Shown: positions 1 to 8,991, counted from the first letter of the stretch. The stretch is DNA of 27,329 nt from Candidatus Baldrarchaeota archaeon (GCA_030587435.1 JAUQZC010000134.1:1-27329), one strand, 5' to 3'. Program-made: numbers and translations. Notes: a model not told the origin generated them from the sequence alone.

Positions 1-208
1 TATTGCGAATATTTCAAAAAGTTATATGATAGTTAGAGATTTACACAATATTTAAGTTTTTTCATTTTATTGTAATAGGTATTATAACAAAATTATCGAA
101 ACTGGTTTTCAGAGTAAGGCAAATACAGTTTATGAGTATTGTAAATAGCACGATATTTAGTACTCTACAATTGCTAAAGAATTTTATTATAAAGGTAGAG
201 TTATGAAG

Positions 209-998
209 GTTTTCTTGTTTTAAGCCTAGGAGGGATCTTATGAAGTTTTCTCTCGACTACTTCATTTCGCTGAATGTTTCCATTAGGTATACAAATTGGG
301 AAACATCGGGAAAGAGTATTTTAACGATTTCTTTTATGGTTTTCCCTCGCTATAAAGCTCTTCAGCTTTCTTTTTCAATTCAAGTAAATAGTTTAAATAT
401 TCTTCAACCTTTTCTCTTGTTAAAATCAGGGTTCCACCATAAGCTTTATCAAATTTGAGCTCTAATACTTTTTTAAGCGAGTTTATTGTTGCTATGTAGT
501 CCTCCTCTCTCATACATACCATTTGCCTCTTTGCTATAACGAGTTCTCCACTAAAGAGTTTTTCATCAATTAAAAAGCTGACGTGATCAAAGCTGTGGCC
601 AGGTGTCTCTATTACCTCAACAGTAACGTCTTCGAACTCCATTCTGTTTTTCAAGGGTTTTGCATGCACAGGTTTTGGCTGCCCCCAAACAATTTGTCTA
701 TATTCCGGGATTTTAGGTGGGTTTTTAAGTATTTCAAGTGATTCCCTCGAAGCATAAACAGGTTGACTGAAAAACATAAGCTCCTCCGCTATGATCTTCA
801 TGGTAATGAGTTGTTAAGATAGCTTTGACAGCTTTGTTACGGAAGAACTCTTTTATTTCGTGGGCTGTATGAGGGCATCCAGTATCTATAACCAAGTTTT
901 TATAGTAGTATAAGAGTTGTCCAATATAAGACCCGCCCATTTATTTCATTGCCACATTTTATTGCAAATACGTTGTTTACTTCTTCTACTTTAATCAT
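209..998 (-). pseudogene. Decayed metallo-beta-lactamase-fold hydrolase
   Basis: Seen: read with frame corrections, the minus strand from an ATG at 998 gives about 265 residues of a metallo-beta-lactamase-fold protein. It has an N-terminal strand region, LVIDTGCPHTA, the metal-binding motif HYHEDHSGG, TPGHSFDH, and a C-terminal helical tail. The frame is broken three times. There is one extra base near 918, between WTTL and YYYKNLVIDTG. There is one extra T in a T run near 760, between GGAYVF and SQPVYAS. One A is missing from an A run near 340, between YSEGK and TIKEIVKILF. After the third break the frame meets an amber codon at 257-259, inside SEMK-stop-SRENF. The usual bridging Asp is Glu (FSGELV) and the last His ligand of the fold is not evident (AYGGT). 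Inference: a dead gene. Homopolymer errors in the assembly could explain some shifts but not the amber codon. The original substrate cannot be told. Confidence 0.8.
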
Positions 999-1280
999 AT
1001 CTCTATACTCTCCCAAATGAAATTTAAAAGCCATTTAGTATGAGGTTATTCCTTTCATACAACAACGCATACGTGTCATGTACTCTCATCTAGTATTTTT
1101 TGAGTGTCGCATTTAAATTTGTAGACTTTTAGGGACACTTGTAGTATTAAAACCAAAAGTCAGAATCGAGAGGATATATTTATACATGGATTTTTTGGAG
1201 AAGGGGAGAAGAACAACATCTTGCTTAACTGCCTTTTTGAAATAAAGGTTTATGTTGTTGGAACACTTAAGTGATAAGAG

Positions 1281-1742
1281 TTATAACATTTTTAAGCCTC
1301 GATGTTTCTTCGCTTCTTTTAAACCGATTTCTTTTAACCCCCAAACTTCAATATTACTTGCGTCTGAAATAGGAAAGACTACGATAACCTTTCCCTTCCG
1401 CTTAGCCTCAGCAACCTGTTTCGCAATTCTATCGGAAGTTGAAACCTCTACAATTAAAAGTTTTCCATTTTTATCCGCAACTACATCATGTCTCACCATA
1501 TCACCATAAGAGAAGCCGTATTTTGGCGCAATCTTGTATCTAAGCTCATCCTCACTAACATCTGAAAGATTCGGCAACTCACAATGTAATATTCGATAAC
1601 CATCAGCCCTTAACTTCTCAACACAGGCCTTAACTAACTGCCCATGTCCCTCTTTATCAGCACGGCTTAAAATTTCCCAAACACTAGGAACTTTAATACC
1701 CGTCTCGTCTTCGTATTTCTTTAAATCTCGCTTCCAACCCAA
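1281..1742 (-). CDS. Uncharacterised protein, possible PD-(D/E)XK-like core
   Basis: I do not recognise a named family. The 153-residue protein is soluble, with no signal peptide or membrane segment. It has a helical, charged N-terminus (about 1-50), then a strand-rich centre. The segment at about 104-126 (HDVVADKNGKLLIVEVSTSD) has an Asp, a turn, and a hydrophobic strand carrying E-V-S. A helix rich in Ala, Gln and Lys and a second strand (KVIVVFPIS) follow. This order resembles the core of restriction-endonuclease-like folds, but the expected Lys of the E-x-K pair is Ser, so activity is doubtful. The TTG start follows a GGTGG motif by five bases. The gene is divergent from the nucleotidyltransferase at 1907, and a perfect 12-bp palindrome lies in the shared upstream region. 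Confidence 0.6.
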   Translation of the reverse strand: MGWKRDLKKYEDETGIKVPSVWEILSRADKEGHGQLVKACVEKLRADGYRILHCELPNLSDVSEDELRYKIAPKYGFSYGDMVRHDVVADKNGKLLIVEVSTSDRIAKQVAEAKRKGKVIVVFPISDASNIEVWGLKEIGLKEAKKHRGLKML

Positions 1743-1776
1743 CTAAACCACCAACATGCACAACCTCTAAACATAT

Positions 1777-1788
1777 AACTATATAGTT
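1777..1788. promoter_or_regulatory. 12-bp palindrome between divergent genes
   Basis: The sequence AACTATATAGTT is a perfect palindrome. It lies 35 bp upstream of the minus-strand start at 1742. On the minus strand it sits just downstream of a TATA-like stretch at about 1789-1800, where a repressor could block transcription. The same AT-rich stretch could serve the plus-strand nucleotidyltransferase. Such AT-rich palindromes also occur by chance, so an operator role is only a suggestion. Confidence 0.3.
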
Positions 1789-1857
1789 GTTATATTTTAT
1801 TGGTAAGTTAAGGTGCACTATAATGTTATTCCTTTAGCGAAGAGGGTTTTAGATGAA

Positions 1858-1935
1858 ATGGAAGAAGTAGGGGAGTTAATAGACTTTGCTGAGAAGGTGA
1901 TCAATTTTGTTAAAGATATTCAAAGCGCGAATTGA
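1858..1935 (+). CDS. Possible short leader ORF before nucleotidyltransferase
   Basis: A 25-codon frame starts at ATG 1858, reads MEEVGELIDFAEKV and onward, and ends at 1935. It overlaps the first 29 bases of the nucleotidyltransferase gene in another frame. The frame is open further upstream, to a GTG at 1813. The peptide is acidic and amphipathic, reminiscent of a helix from a small antitoxin or HEPN-like partner, but it is too short to assign. The Shine-Dalgarno motif of the next gene (AGGTGATC, about 1895-1902) lies inside it, so translation of the two would be linked if it is real. It may be only a chance frame. Confidence 0.25.
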   Translation: MEEVGELIDFAEKVINFVKDIQSAN

Positions 1936-2251
1936 GCTTAGGAAACTTGCTTTAGAATGGAAGAAATGGTGTAAAAGGATAGCCAAGGCTGCTAAGGAGA
2001 TTTTAGGTTCATGTGAAGTTTATGTTTTTGGTAGCGTTGCTGAAGGGGAAAACACGGGTGGAAGTGACGTTGACATACTGGTGGTTTGTGACAAATTACC
2101 CGAAAGAAATAAGGAAAGAGGAGAGTTGAAGGCGAAAATAGAAGAAAAGGCTGGTCTTCCATTGTATCATCCATTTGAAATCCATTTGGTAAATAAACGT
2201 GAAGCTGAATGGTATTTTCGTCATTCTAGAAAGGTAATCAAGATACTTTAA
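1907..2251 (+). CDS. MNT-type nucleotidyltransferase domain protein
   Basis: A 114-residue minimal nucleotidyltransferase of the DNA polymerase beta superfamily. Seen: the nucleotide-binding motif GSVAEGENTGGSDVDILVV at about residues 42-60, with GS followed by the D-x-D pair (SDVDI) that binds metal in this fold. A basic helix (ELRKLALEWKKWCKRIAKAAKEI in pieces at 10-32) precedes it. The TTG start is supported by an AGGTGAT Shine-Dalgarno motif five bases upstream, and an in-frame TGA just before it excludes a longer protein. Family knowledge: such proteins usually pair with a HEPN protein, the MNT acting as antitoxin by modifying the toxin. No HEPN gene adjoins this copy; a second MNT at 8991-9407 does have one. 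Substrate unknown. Confidence 0.8.
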   Translation: MLKIFKARIELRKLALEWKKWCKRIAKAAKEILGSCEVYVFGSVAEGENTGGSDVDILVVCDKLPERNKERGELKAKIEEKAGLPLYHPFEIHLVNKREAEWYFRHSRKVIKIL

Positions 2252-2299
2252 ATGTTAGTGACATTAAAAGAAGACTGTATGCGCTCACGGAAGTGTCGG

Positions 2300-2794
2300 T
2301 TATTTTGGTTCTTCTGGTTTGATTATTTTTGTTATGTTGTTTCCTGAGGTCTCCTTTATTATGTTTAGTATTAGTTTTGTATAGGTTCTTTCCACATATT
2401 TCATTTTTTGCAGCTCTTTTACAAATTTGTCTAATTCTTTTCTTGTTCTGAATCTGGCAAGTATAGCTACATCGAAGTCTCCAGTGATATCGTAAACCGC
2501 TAGAACATGGGGGTCTTTAGCTATTTCTTCTTCAACTTCAAACAGTTTTCCTTTGGAGACTCTTACATCAATTATTACGGGAAAATCTAAGCCAAGTTTT
2601 GAGTAGTCTATTTCAACTGTGTATTTTTTGATAATTCCCATTTCTTCGAGTTTCTTTACTCTAGATATGACTGTTACTACGGACAAACCTGTTTTTCTTG
2701 CAAGTTGCCTGAAGGATAATCTAGAGTTTTCCTGTAGAGCTTCCAATATTTTTAGGTCTTTTTCGTCCACAGCAATGCCTTTTAAATTAAACAT
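2300..2794 (-). CDS. Lrp/AsnC family transcriptional regulator
   Basis: A 164-residue Lrp/AsnC (feast-famine) regulator. The N-terminal winged helix-turn-helix spans about residues 10-60 (DEKDLKILEALQENSRLSFR and then LARKTGLSVVTVISRVKKLE). It is followed by a linker strand and the ligand-sensing RAM domain (about 72-150), with the typical VYDITGDFDVAILARFRT stretch. The C-terminal tail (about 150-164) is charged. The ATG start follows GGGAGAG by eight bases. The gene is divergent from glutamine synthetase with 137 bp between the starts, so control of that gene, its own gene, or both in response to an amino acid is a reasonable inference. An inverted repeat lies next to its own TATA-like element. 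The effector cannot be read from sequence. Confidence 0.92.
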   Translation of the reverse strand: MFNLKGIAVDEKDLKILEALQENSRLSFRQLARKTGLSVVTVISRVKKLEEMGIIKKYTVEIDYSKLGLDFPVIIDVRVSKGKLFEVEEEIAKDPHVLAVYDITGDFDVAILARFRTRKELDKFVKELQKMKYVERTYTKLILNIIKETSGNNITKIIKPEEPK

Positions 2795-2823
2795 TCATAT
2801 TACTCTCCCATTGTCCATATACT

Positions 2824-2837
2824 ATGTATTAGTACAT
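2824..2837. promoter_or_regulatory. Inverted repeat in the lrp-glnA intergenic region
   Basis: ATGTA-TTAG-TACAT: two perfect 5-bp arms with a 4-bp spacer. On the minus strand it lies between a TATA-like stretch at about 2841-2856 and the expected transcription start of the Lrp gene. Lrp proteins bind such dyads and often repress their own genes, so autoregulation is a fair inference. The sequence alone does not show binding. Confidence 0.4.
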
Positions 2838-2931
2838 TTGTTTATTTATATTTTAAAATCACTACTAAATGTTAATATTTTTGCTAGAAAATTTTTAATT
2901 TGATAGAGTTTTCTATGCTGTATTATAATAA

Positions 2932-4359
2932 ATGTACAGTGAGTGGTGTGGGAATTTGACAAGTGTTAATGCGATTGAATACTTGCGACGTGAACAGGTT
3001 AAGTGGGTAAACTTTTGGATAACCGATATAAACGGACGTATACGCAGCTTCTCCTATCCTCTCTCCAATTTAGATGAAAGAGATCTTGAAATGGGCATGG
3101 GTTTCGACGGTTCATCAATTCCAAGCTTTAAGAGCATAGAAGAATCAGATATGGTGGCAAAGCCAGATCTAAAAACTATGAAAGTTATACCTTGGACTAT
3201 GAATGAATATAAGTCGGCGTTTTTCATCACCGACATATATGAAGGTTACAGCGGAGAAAGGTTCAAAGGCGACCCGAGATACGTGGCTCAAAGAGCAGAA
3301 AAAATTTTAAACGAATCCGGATTCACTGCAGCTTATATGGCGCCTGAAATAGAATTCTTTGTATTTAAGAAGATAAATCCCGCTGTAAACATGGGACAGG
3401 TAAGTACAGCTTCAACGAGTGAATTAGTTTCCGTGGTTAATTTTAAACATGGTATAAAGTTTAAAGACGGGTATTTCCAAGTTCCACCTCTTGATGAAAC
3501 TCATGAGTTTAGAATGGATTTTGCAAGCGCATTGATGGATCTCGGCATAAAAATAGGGAAAACCCACCATGAAGTCGCTACTCTTGGGCAAGTTGAAATA
3601 ATAATGATCGCGGATACCCTTACAAATATGGCTGATAAGGTTCAGATCTACAAGTTTACAGCGAGAAACATTGCGGAGCAACATGGACTTGTAGCTACTT
3701 TCATGCCTAAACCGATAGTTGAAGACAATGGTAGCGGAATGCATGTACATCAAAGCTTGTGGAAAAGAGATGTAAATGTTTTCTACGATCCAGATGACGA
3801 TTATGCTGAACTAAGTCAAACAGGCCGATATTATATTGGAGGCATCTTAGAACATGCGGAGGCTTTGGCTGCAATTGTAGCTCCAACAGTAAACTCGTAT
3901 AAGAGACTTGTACCAGGGTTTGAGGCACCGGTATACATATGTTGGGGTAGGAAAAATAGATCTGCTCTTGTAAGAGTACCCTTGTATTTAAAGGGAGAAG
4001 TGGAAAAGAGAAGGAAAAGAATAGAACTTAGATTTCCAGACCCGCTGTGCAACCCATATTTGGCTTTTGCTGCCATGGCTTTAGCTGGGCTGGACGGAAT
4101 TAAGAAAAAAATTGATCCTGGTGACCCTGTGGACGAAGATGTATACGAGTTTTCAAAGAAAAAGCTGAGAGAGTTGGGTATAAGAGAGTTGCCTGGATCT
4201 TTGAAAGAAGCCTTGGATGCATTGGAATCAGATGAAGTTGTGCAGAGAGCACTTGGATCTGAAGTTTTAGATCAATTCTTAGAAGTTAAAAGAAAAGAGT
4301 GGATTGAATATTCGATGCAAGTAACGCCATGGGAATATACGCAGTATTTTAACTTCTAA
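2932..4359 (+). CDS. glnA: Glutamine synthetase, type I
   Basis: Makes glutamine from glutamate, ammonia and ATP as a cytosolic dodecamer; the main route of ammonia assimilation. Seen: the beta-grasp N-domain with GMGFDGSSI at about 55-63, then the catalytic domain. Metal-binding glutamates lie in APEIEFF (about 137-143) and HHEVATLGQVE (212-222). Next are NGSGMHVHQSLW (266-277), the glutamate-binding loop NSYKRLVPGFEAP (321-333), and RIELRFPDP (363-371). The length of 475 residues is normal for GS-I. Start: ATG at 2932 gives 475 residues; a TTG at 2956, preceded by a GGTGTGGG stretch, would give 467 and places the start nearer the usual N-terminus, so either is possible. Divergent from an Lrp/AsnC gene, which may regulate it. 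Its end lies 23 bp from the end of the convergent radical SAM gene. Confidence 0.95.
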   Translation: MYSEWCGNLTSVNAIEYLRREQVKWVNFWITDINGRIRSFSYPLSNLDERDLEMGMGFDGSSIPSFKSIEESDMVAKPDLKTMKVIPWTMNEYKSAFFITDIYEGYSGERFKGDPRYVAQRAEKILNESGFTAAYMAPEIEFFVFKKINPAVNMGQVSTASTSELVSVVNFKHGIKFKDGYFQVPPLDETHEFRMDFASALMDLGIKIGKTHHEVATLGQVEIIMIADTLTNMADKVQIYKFTARNIAEQHGLVATFMPKPIVEDNGSGMHVHQSLWKRDVNVFYDPDDDYAELSQTGRYYIGGILEHAEALAAIVAPTVNSYKRLVPGFEAPVYICWGRKNRSALVRVPLYLKGEVEKRRKRIELRFPDPLCNPYLAFAAMALAGLDGIKKKIDPGDPVDEDVYEFSKKKLRELGIRELPGSLKEALDALESDEVVQRALGSEVLDQFLEVKRKEWIEYSMQVTPWEYTQYFNF

Positions 4360-4382
4360 GTTATTTATCTCTTAACATTTAT

Positions 4383-5489
4383 TTACGAGCTTAGTTTTGC
4401 TTGTTTTCTTCTTTTTATGTAGAGAAATGGTTTAAACGGAATTGATAACATCATAGAAAATGGAGTTATACATAGGAGCCAGCAACTGCATGATCTTTTT
4501 ATGCTGCTTATTTTTTTCCTTATGTTTCTCATTTCTCTCCATATTTTCGTGAGAGGCTTTTCCCTTATATTTCCTTGAGGTATTCTTAGTCCGTCACACG
4601 GGAAAACATTACCTACTGGATCAATTAGGAAACTGAATGACCCTGCAAAGCAAATAAAATGATTGTTCAAGTTATTTGGGTTTTTCAGAAACTCTGGAAA
4701 TTTTTCGAAATATCTTTTATAGATGGTTTTATAGGCTATGTTTATGTAGGGGTCACAAAAAGTAAAATTTTTTAAAAAGCTTCTCACAGTTCTCTTAATT
4801 TCTATATACTCTTCTTTATTTATTTTGAAGCCGTTATCTGCCTTGTATAAACTTGAGGGTATATTATGTATAGGTTGGGCAAACAACGGAACTTTGAGCT
4901 TTTTAAAGAATTCCTGCATATGTAGGATCTCTTGATAGTTTTTATTTGAGAAAACTGTCTGCACGGCTACTTGATTTTTCCGTTTACTGTTTTCTACTAA
5001 TAGTTTTATCGCTTTTAAAGCCTTTTTAAATGTGCCCTTTACTCCTCTAAAAAAGTCATGCAATTCGGGGTTTATGCTATCTATGCTTACTATAACTTGA
5101 TCGAAGTTTTTAATGATCGTTTTAACGTTGTCTTCATTTATTAAGGTACCGTTAGTGTTGAGGAAGGTAAATATTCCAAGTTTCTTCGCTAAGTTTGCTA
5201 ATTTAATAGTTTCTTCTCTTAATAGGGGTTCTCCGCCAGAAAATGCCAAGAATTTTATACCTAATTTCTTTGCTTGAAAAAGTAGGCTTTCCAATTCTGA
5301 CCAGTCAAGTTCTTGTGACCATATTTTTGGAGCTACTTTCCATCTATCGCAGAAAACACACTTAAGATTACATCTATAAGTTATTTCGATATGCATTGCT
5401 ACCGGTTTTGGATCAATTTTAAATTTGGACGCATATGAAGAAAAGTTGTATATGCACTTAAGCATTGCAGCACTGACACTTTTTAACAA
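4383..5489 (-). CDS. Radical SAM enzyme with SPASM-like C-terminus
   Basis: A 368-residue radical SAM protein. Seen: the cluster motif CNLKCVFC (Cys 40, 44, 47) after the first strand, FSGGEPLL at about 83-90 for SAM binding, and the strand motifs TNGTLI and VSIDS. The C-terminal part has CFAGSFSFLIDPVGNVFPCDG, GNI with a following KIW, and RSCSCWLLC. This is the layout of a SPASM or twitch domain carrying extra iron-sulfur ligands. The protein ends in a hydrophobic then basic tail (about 338-368), which could sit on the membrane. The TTG start follows AGGGGGAT by five bases. No precursor peptide or partner gene is next to it, so the substrate is unknown. Peptide maturases, sugar or lipid-modifying radical SAM enzymes all fit. 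Confidence 0.85.
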   Translation of the reverse strand: MLKSVSAAMLKCIYNFSSYASKFKIDPKPVAMHIEITYRCNLKCVFCDRWKVAPKIWSQELDWSELESLLFQAKKLGIKFLAFSGGEPLLREETIKLANLAKKLGIFTFLNTNGTLINEDNVKTIIKNFDQVIVSIDSINPELHDFFRGVKGTFKKALKAIKLLVENSKRKNQVAVQTVFSNKNYQEILHMQEFFKKLKVPLFAQPIHNIPSSLYKADNGFKINKEEYIEIKRTVRSFLKNFTFCDPYINIAYKTIYKRYFEKFPEFLKNPNNLNNHFICFAGSFSFLIDPVGNVFPCDGLRIPQGNIREKPLTKIWREMRNIRKKISSIKRSCSCWLLCITPFSMMLSIPFKPFLYIKRRKQAKLSS

Positions 5490-5787
5490 CGTTATCCCCC
5501 TACTACCTTTTAAAAGTTCATTAATCTAGTATATTAACTTTAAGGAAAGATGTGGGAAGAGAAGAATATAAGTAGAACAAATATTATGTAAAGACTTAGT
5601 AGCTCGCAGAGCTAGAACAAAGCAAAGACTTCTTCATAACTTTGATTAAACATAAACTTATATCTAGTTTAATAAATCGGAATTTATCATGCATTTCTAA
5701 GAGATTTCAAGTGACTTGCAGTTACTTTGCAACTGTTTAAAAGTTTTAAGCTCGGTATAAACATCAGTTTATTTTGACGAATAATAC

Positions 5788-8379
5788 TTACATATAGACT
5801 ATTTTGTGTATTTTTTCGTAAGCAAACCTTTTAGCTAGCATATCTCTTTCAGATCCTATTATCTTTGCTATTTCTCCAGCGGTATTTATAGATGAGGCGA
5901 AGTAAAGTTTTCCTCCACTAAGTACCGCCATTAACTTAGTTACCGCGGGTCCAACCGCTGGAGCATCCCATCGCTTTTCCACCTCTTTTATAAATACTGA
6001 CCCGTTGAATTTACCTTGAACAGAAGCCAAATGATATATTTTTAGAATCTCTTCATCACTCATCCTGTAGTTTTCAGCATTGGGATCAGGATTTATTATC
6101 ACGGTGTGTATACCTGTTTTCCTAAGTAGAGTACAGGTGGAAACAACGTCTTCGATAGCCAGATTTCTTTCCGAGGATTTAACTAGTACAGAAGATGGTC
6201 GAATTTCGCCGCTTATCGGATCTACGCGAAGGGGAATATTTGCAAAACCATCTGTGAGTATAACAACCATTGGAATTGTTTCAGGGTCTCTTAACTTTTC
6301 TCTATGCAGGCTTTTAACTGCTTCTAGAATTCCGGATGCCAGTGGTGTGTAGCCGCTTACTTTTAGCATCTTTATTTTTCCTGCAACAACTCTGAGATTT
6401 CTGGTCGGATATTGGATTACCGCTGCGCTGGCGTCTTTTAGTGCTACTATGCCAAGCTTATCGCGGTAGCGGTATGCTTCCTGATAAATTCTGTGGAGAA
6501 CTTCCCTTAAATGGAATCTGGTAACCGACATAGAATCACTGAGATCTAGGATTAGCATAATGGTTATGGGGGCATAGTAAGCGTATATGCGTTCCCTTAG
6601 GTCTGACTTTGAGAGTTGAAGTACCCCATTTTCCCCAAAAGATGCTCCATGCGCAGCTGCAGCTCTAATGGTTGCGGGAATATGTACATCTGATACAGTT
6701 CCCTTAGGTATTTTCCACCCTATAATTTTACCTTGTCTTCCCTTAGATATCGTAAGAGCTCTTTTCCCAATGTTTTGTCTTGCGATTCTGTCTCTTTCTT
6801 TAAGTTTGAAAAGAGTTTGATATGTTCTGAAGATACTCATTTGCCACTCAACTAGTATGGTAAGTCCCTTAAAAAAACTTGAAGACTTAATTTTGGAGAA
6901 GAAGTTTTTCACCGCTAGGAGTTTTTTAAAAATACCTGCTTTAAGACCTTTATTTTGAAGTTTAGAAGGTTTTATATCATCAGTTATTTTTATTTTTCTT
7001 GTAAATTTCTTTGAAAGAAGATAGAGAGTTAACAGCATTGGAACAGCGATAATTAATGTTGTGAAGAGAAGTGTTGGCCATTTAACTGCAGTATAAATTA
7101 AAATAGCCAAAATAGGAATTAACAGTATACGAGATATCCGTTTAAGCAGTTTCCTCCTCCGTCCTTCTACGACTACTCCTCTAACACTTTTTTCCTCTAT
7201 TCCTTCTTTTCCTTCTTCTTGCAGATTGACGTTAGCAGATTCTTTTTCCTTGGATGAGGAGAAAGGTACCTTTGTTGCGGGCCTCGAACTGGTAAGGAAC
7301 AGGTCTTTTGACTTTTCTCCACTTCTTTTACTTAAATATGGAACCAGTTCGATTTCTGAAAGAGCAGTCTTAAATGCTTCCTCTATTTCCTTTTCGGTCG
7401 GAGGATCCAAGAACCCCTTTTTCCTTGTACGATGTTGTAACGCTAGTTTTGCTGCTTTAAGGATATCTTCCTCAGTCACTGTGGTTCTATTATCTAATGC
7501 TGCAATTGCACGCGCAGTTTTATATATTACAATATCAGGTCTTACACCATCTACCTGTAAATTGATACACATCTTAGAAATGACTTTGAGAAGTTTTTCT
7601 GGCACTTTAACCTTGGAAATTATACTTCTTGCTTTCAATATTTTTTCACGTAGCTTTCTCTGTTCTTCAGCATATTTTTTGTAAAATTCTTCAGGATTCC
7701 TTTCAAACTCTGTGTTTCTTCGCACAATTTCTGCTCTATCCTCCACAGAACTTATATTGTCGATTGTGACGGAAAGAGCAAGTCTATCAAGAAGCTGCGG
7801 TCTTAACTCGCCTTCCTCAGGGTTCATAGTACCTATTAAAATAAATCGAGACGGATGTTTTACCGATACACCTTCTCTTTCCACAATGTTCCAGCCTGAC
7901 GCAGCAGTGTCAAGCAAATCGTCAACAAGATGATCTGGTAGCAGATTTATTTCATCAATATATAGAATGTTCTGATTCGCATCTGCTAATATTCCTGGCT
8001 TAAATGCTTCAATACCGTGCTTTAATGCTTTTTCAACATCAATACTACCAACTACTCGGTCTTCAGTTGCGCTTAGTGGAAGAGTAACTATTCTCATCTT
8101 TTTCTTTTCTACCGGAAGTTTCTGTCCTTGCTCATATTTTTCTCTACATTTTTCGCACATATTTGTTGGATCTCGAGGGTTACAACCGAATCTACAGCCT
8201 TTAACAACCTCGATTTCTGGAAGTAAGTCCTCTAACGCTCTTACAGCAGTGGATTTACCTGTTCCCTTAGGCCCTCTTATCAATAAGCCACCTATTGTAG
8301 GATCTACTACATTAACGAGTAATGCAAGTTTTAATTGATTTAATCCTACAATCGCGGTGAATGGGAGAACACGAACCAC
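5788..8379 (-). CDS. Chelatase-like AAA+/VWA fusion with membrane hairpin
   Basis: Resembles fused BchI/ChlI and BchD/ChlD subunits of magnesium or cobalt chelatases. Positions count from the upstream TTG at 8397. AAA+ domain (about 11-350): Walker [10 protein letters not shown] at 42-50, a cysteine cluster C68, C72, C81, C84 in the ChlI-type insert, Walker [11 protein letters not shown] at 144-153, and an arginine-finger region near [11 protein letters not shown] domain (from about 611): [10 protein letters not shown], with the MIDAS D-x-S-x-S at 618-622. Between them, after a charged linker, are two strongly hydrophobic stretches (about 422-438 and 441-462) separated by KWP, predicted as a membrane hairpin. 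That is odd for a normally soluble motor. GTG at 8379 is preferred as start, because AAGGTGA lies eight bases before it. No large chelatase subunit (CobN/ChlH) is in the window, so metal insertion is unproven; a MoxR/VWA chaperone role is the alternative. Confidence 0.85.
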   Translation of the reverse strand: MVRVLPFTAIVGLNQLKLALLVNVVDPTIGGLLIRGPKGTGKSTAVRALEDLLPEIEVVKGCRFGCNPRDPTNMCEKCREKYEQGQKLPVEKKKMRIVTLPLSATEDRVVGSIDVEKALKHGIEAFKPGILADANQNILYIDEINLLPDHLVDDLLDTAASGWNIVEREGVSVKHPSRFILIGTMNPEEGELRPQLLDRLALSVTIDNISSVEDRAEIVRRNTEFERNPEEFYKKYAEEQRKLREKILKARSIISKVKVPEKLLKVISKMCINLQVDGVRPDIVIYKTARAIAALDNRTTVTEEDILKAAKLALQHRTRKKGFLDPPTEKEIEEAFKTALSEIELVPYLSKRSGEKSKDLFLTSSRPATKVPFSSSKEKESANVNLQEEGKEGIEEKSVRGVVVEGRRRKLLKRISRILLIPILAILIYTAVKWPTLLFTTLIIAVPMLLTLYLLSKKFTRKIKITDDIKPSKLQNKGLKAGIFKKLLAVKNFFSKIKSSSFFKGLTILVEWQMSIFRTYQTLFKLKERDRIARQNIGKRALTISKGRQGKIIGWKIPKGTVSDVHIPATIRAAAAHGASFGENGVLQLSKSDLRERIYAYYAPITIMLILDLSDSMSVTRFHLREVLHRIYQEAYRYRDKLGIVALKDASAAVIQYPTRNLRVVAGKIKMLKVSGYTPLASGILEAVKSLHREKLRDPETIPMVVILTDGFANIPLRVDPISGEIRPSSVLVKSSERNLAIEDVVSTCTLLRKTGIHTVIINPDPNAENYRMSDEEILKIYHLASVQGKFNGSVFIKEVEKRWDAPAVGPAVTKLMAVLSGGKLYFASSINTAGEIAKIIGSERDMLAKRFAYEKIHKIVYM

Positions 8380-8523
8380 GCTGCAACTCACCTTCAAATT
8401 TCAAAACCTAAAAATAAAATCACTCAAATATACTTAAATTTGTCTAACAAAACACTGGTGTAAATCAGCTTATGTATCATCCTAATATGACATTCATGTT
8501 ATTAACGTTAGAAAATAGAATAA

Positions 8524-8991
8524 TCACACATTTTTAAAATACACTTCCTTTAGGAATTTTTCAATTGTAAAAAGCGTTTTTTCTGCTATTCTTACAGCTT
8601 CTTCAGCATCTTCCTTCTTATATAGTTTAAGAGGGGTTACCACTCTTCTGGCTCTTATCCGTGCATACCTTGCTACGGAATACTGATCCATTAGCCAAGC
8701 AGTTTCATGTAAAATTTCCCTTAATGATTCAACCCAGCTTTCAGGAGCTCTCATTACCACATCAACTGCAAAGAAGCCTGAAGGGTCATGATCACTAATG
8801 TATGTTATCCCTTCGCATGCAAGCGCTGCTTTCATAGCTTTTTCTGCGCATTGTTGTGCATCAAATACAGCTTTATGCCATCTTTTGTATTGGATATGTG
8901 TTTTGGCTGATTCTAAGTCAAGTTTAGCTTCTTCAAGTAGCGCTTTAGCTAGTTCAATATTTAATTTCGTTACCATCCTAATTCCAACCAT
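8524..8991 (-). CDS. HEPN domain protein (MNT partner)
   Basis: A 155-residue all-helical HEPN protein. The typical first half reads YKRWHKAVFDAQQCAEKAMK (about 36-55), followed by an acidic DHDPSGFF loop and a later helix with VARYARIRARR. HEPN proteins paired with MNT nucleotidyltransferases are often RNase toxins using an R-x4-H-x-Y motif. I do not find that motif at the expected place, so this copy may be a non-catalytic or divergent HEPN. Its ATG overlaps the stop codon of the upstream MNT gene (TAATG), so the two are co-translated. A second in-frame ATG at 8976 is a less likely start. Confidence 0.85.
   Translation of the reverse strand: MVGIRMVTKLNIELAKALLEEAKLDLESAKTHIQYKRWHKAVFDAQQCAEKAMKAALACEGITYISDHDPSGFFAVDVVMRAPESWVESLREILHETAWLMDQYSVARYARIRARRVVTPLKLYKKEDAEEAVRIAEKTLFTIEKFLKEVYFKNV

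Noticed and set aside
240..458. A 72-codon plus-strand frame with AGGAGGGA and a TATA-like element upstream.
   Set aside because: The corrected minus-strand reading shows this DNA is the 3' end of the decayed metallo-beta-lactamase-fold gene; the apparent ribosome-binding site is the antisense of its Arg-Ser-Leu-Leu codons.
5600..5614. TAGCTC-GCA-GAGCTA, resembling a tRNA D-arm.
   Set aside because: No acceptor stem, anticodon arm or T-arm could be found around it; it is only a short hairpin in an intergenic region.
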